Shown here in pieces: positions 42,944-44,023 of a stretch of DNA of 44,023 nt (positions are counted from its first letter, which is position 1; every line of letters begins with the position of its first letter). The position numbers and the translations under genes were made by a program. The notes below the pieces were generated by a model. The model was not told the DNA's origin and made no database searches. It saw only the letters and a program-made list of their open reading frames with translations. Source of the DNA: Metalysinibacillus jejuensis (GTDB taxonomy: Bacteria; Bacillota; Bacilli; Bacillales_A; Planococcaceae); contig NZ_QAFW01000018.1 in the NCBI RefSeq assembly GCF_003057615.1, forward strand, positions 1 to 44,023, given 5' to 3'.

Positions 42944-43182
42944 AGCGCTTCCTCCTTACGTACGTAACGGAGCGCACCAGAAGGGCACGTATCAATCGTC
43001 TGCTCCACCGCTTCATAACGGTCAGCGTCTGGTACAATCCAAGGTTTACGTGATACATCGAAAACATGCGCATTGCCTTTTACACAGTTGCCGGAATGGC
43101 TACAAATATCTTTGTTGTAATAAACGTCAATTTGCGAGCCGCTATATTGACGAAAGCCCGCTGCTTGCCATGATTTTTCCAT
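42940..43182 (-). CDS. Small (4Fe-4S) mono-cluster protein (YjdI/Fer4_19-like)
   Basis: The start is placed at ATG 43182, 8 nt after AAGGAG; two earlier in-frame starts lie too close to that site. The 80-residue product has DICSHSGNCVKG and IDTCPSGALRY, the cysteine pattern of the divergent ferredoxin domain found next to YjdJ-like acetyltransferases. It probably carries a single iron-sulfur cluster. The stop overlaps the GNAT start, so the two are coupled. The exact role of the pair is not known. Confidence 0.85.
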   Translation of the reverse strand: MEKSWQAAGFRQYSGSQIDVYYNKDICSHSGNCVKGNAHVFDVSRKPWIVPDADRYEAVEQTIDTCPSGALRYVRKEEAL

Positions 43183-43312
43183 TGTCATCACTCCTTAGCT
43201 ACGCTTTACCCTCCTTTGCGCCAGTTTAAAACATTTATCAAGTACTTTTAATTTTCAGCACTTTAACGAATGCTAAGATTTGCTACTTCAATAATCAACT
43301 TTAACAAAGCTA

Positions 43313-43633
43313 TTAATTTTTCTGAATTTTATATTTGAAAACAAAAATTGAAAGACTAAACAGGACGGTTGCATAGCCTATGACAACATATAGATGAGGA
43401 AATATTGCACTAAAGTCTTCTGCTACAATTGCTCGAACTAAATCAACTGCGTGAATGAACGGAAGCGCATAAGCGACTTTTTCAAAAGCGCCTCCAATTA
43501 ATGAGACATCAAACCATGCACCAGATAAAAATGCGGTTAAGTTCGTTAATAATGAACCACATAAGCCTACTGCCGCTTTTTTACTCAATAAAGACCCACA
43601 TAAAGGATTACATACCCAATCTACCAACGTCAT
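43313..43633 (-). pseudogene. ABC-2 type permease, C-terminal fragment
   Basis: The frame holds about 106 residues, of which the last 80 or so are clear permease: LTNLTAFLSGAWFDV, GGAFEKVAYALPFIHAVDLV, then a last membrane helix VVIGYATVLFSLSIFVFKYK. The loop with ALPFIHAVDLVRAI is typical of ABC-2 drug/Na+ exporters of the NatB/YhaP kind. The front four or five helices and the ATPase gene are missing. An IS4-type transposase end lies about 170 bp upstream, so insertion followed by loss probably cut the gene. Confidence 0.65.
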
Positions 43634-43671
43634 ATAACATTCATGTTATGATTTGTGGCGTAATATAAATA

Positions 43672-43718
43672 TAAAAAGCCATCAAAGCATTCATTTTTCA
43701 ATGCTTTAATGACTTTCT
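43672..43718. terminator. Hairpin downstream of the IS4-type transposase
   Basis: CATCAAAGCATT and AATGCTTTAATG pair with one mismatch around a T-rich loop. It lies in the non-coding stretch 43640-43802, which otherwise holds the presumed end of the IS element. Confidence 0.4.
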
Positions 43719-43802
43719 TATAAACCGCACTTACTTGTGATACGGTTCACCGTACGGAATGCTATACAAGTAAATTTTTACACGCGTGTTGATTAGCCAA
43801 AA

Positions 43803-44023
43803 TCACGTAACACTTTTTTGATAAATCATCCGAGCTGATGATAAGATTTCTTCGACGTACGTTCGCCATTTCACCGGAAGCGCATGCCAAAGAAACAGGC
43901 GTGTAAAACCTGCGAATGACAAGGAGTCTACGTCTGATTTCAATTGAATGCGGCTGTGTAAAAACTTTAATAAAACATAGGCAATTAACGCGGCGAAAAG
44001 CTGACTAAATACCGCATTTTTAG
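43803..44023 (-). mobile_element. IS4-family transposase, C-terminal part (runs off the window)
   Basis: On the minus strand 73 codons run from the window edge to TGA at 43803-43805. The translation (NAVFSQLFAALIAYVLLKFL, then LSFAGFTRLFLWHALPVKW and EEILSSARMIYQKS) is the C-terminal end of an IS4-type DDE transposase common in Bacillales. The right boundary of the element probably lies in 43640-43800, but I cannot define its terminal repeat. Confidence 0.7.

Noticed and set aside
1-44023. tRNA, rRNA or tmRNA genes
   Set aside because: No cloverleaf-like sequence with T-loop and CCA-type end or rRNA-like conserved stretch was found by eye.

Overview
The window looks like a chromosomal segment of a Gram-positive, low-to-moderate G+C bacterium of the Bacillales, probably Planococcaceae/Caryophanaceae (Lysinibacillus/Solibacillus/Kurthia type). 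The grounds are strong AGGAGG-type ribosome sites, hairpin-plus-T terminators, a thiM-thiD-thiE operon behind a TPP riboswitch, a HemAT-like globin sensor and an EpsC-type serine acetyltransferase. I cannot fix the genus. There are no rRNA or tRNA genes.

Left flank (1-4200): the right end of an IS200/IS605 element carrying the 3' end of tnpB interrupts a PBECR-like nuclease gene. It is followed by a membrane-anchored coiled-coil GIY-YIG protein, a small exported protein and a SulP anion transporter.

CRISPR island (about 4285-19820): a leader and a 58-repeat array come first, then about 1 kb of transposon and integrase debris, then a seven-gene overlapping operon, then a second copy of the leader and a shorter array (12 perfect plus 3 degenerate repeats) that decays into an IS3 remnant. 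The operon reads cas6, a stand-alone DUF6602 protein, a DUF6602-Cas10 fusion, a Cas7-Cas5-Cas11-like fusion, Cas7-2x, Csx19 and a TIGR03986 RAMP. The last five subunit types match a type III-D effector of the III-Dv kind known from Synechocystis. The unusual part is the Cas10: it has no HD nuclease domain, and a DUF6602 domain (PD-(D/E)XK-like by motif) sits where HD would be, with a second DUF6602 gene just upstream. A perfect internal Shine-Dalgarno and ATG lie exactly at the domain junction, so the locus may make both the fusion and Cas10 alone. No cas1/cas2, no CARF/SAVED effector and no type I cas gene is present, although the repeat looks I-C-like. This is my best candidate for an undescribed system.

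Middle (20174-28737): an AT-rich nnr gene (NAD(P)HX repair), a long structured hairpin, a possibly broken membrane gene pair, epsC, an acyl-CoA synthetase-like gene, and a RecQ-PRTase helicase with a DprA-like partner.

Thiamine operon (28764-31793, minus strand): thiE, thiD and thiM overlap. Their TPP riboswitch and terminator lie some 700 bp upstream of thiM, separated from it by four tandem diverged hairpin elements and a 42-bp tandem repeat.

Right flank (31824-44023): small conserved unknowns, a RibD-C/DHFR-like reductase, a CAP-domain exported protein, an FAD oxidoreductase with an internal deletion, thyA, a GmrSD-like DUF262/DUF1524 endonuclease followed by a nuclease fragment, HemAT, a MerR-B12 regulator coupled to an EAL phosphodiesterase, a GNAT/ferredoxin-like pair, and a truncated ABC permease next to an IS4-type transposase end.
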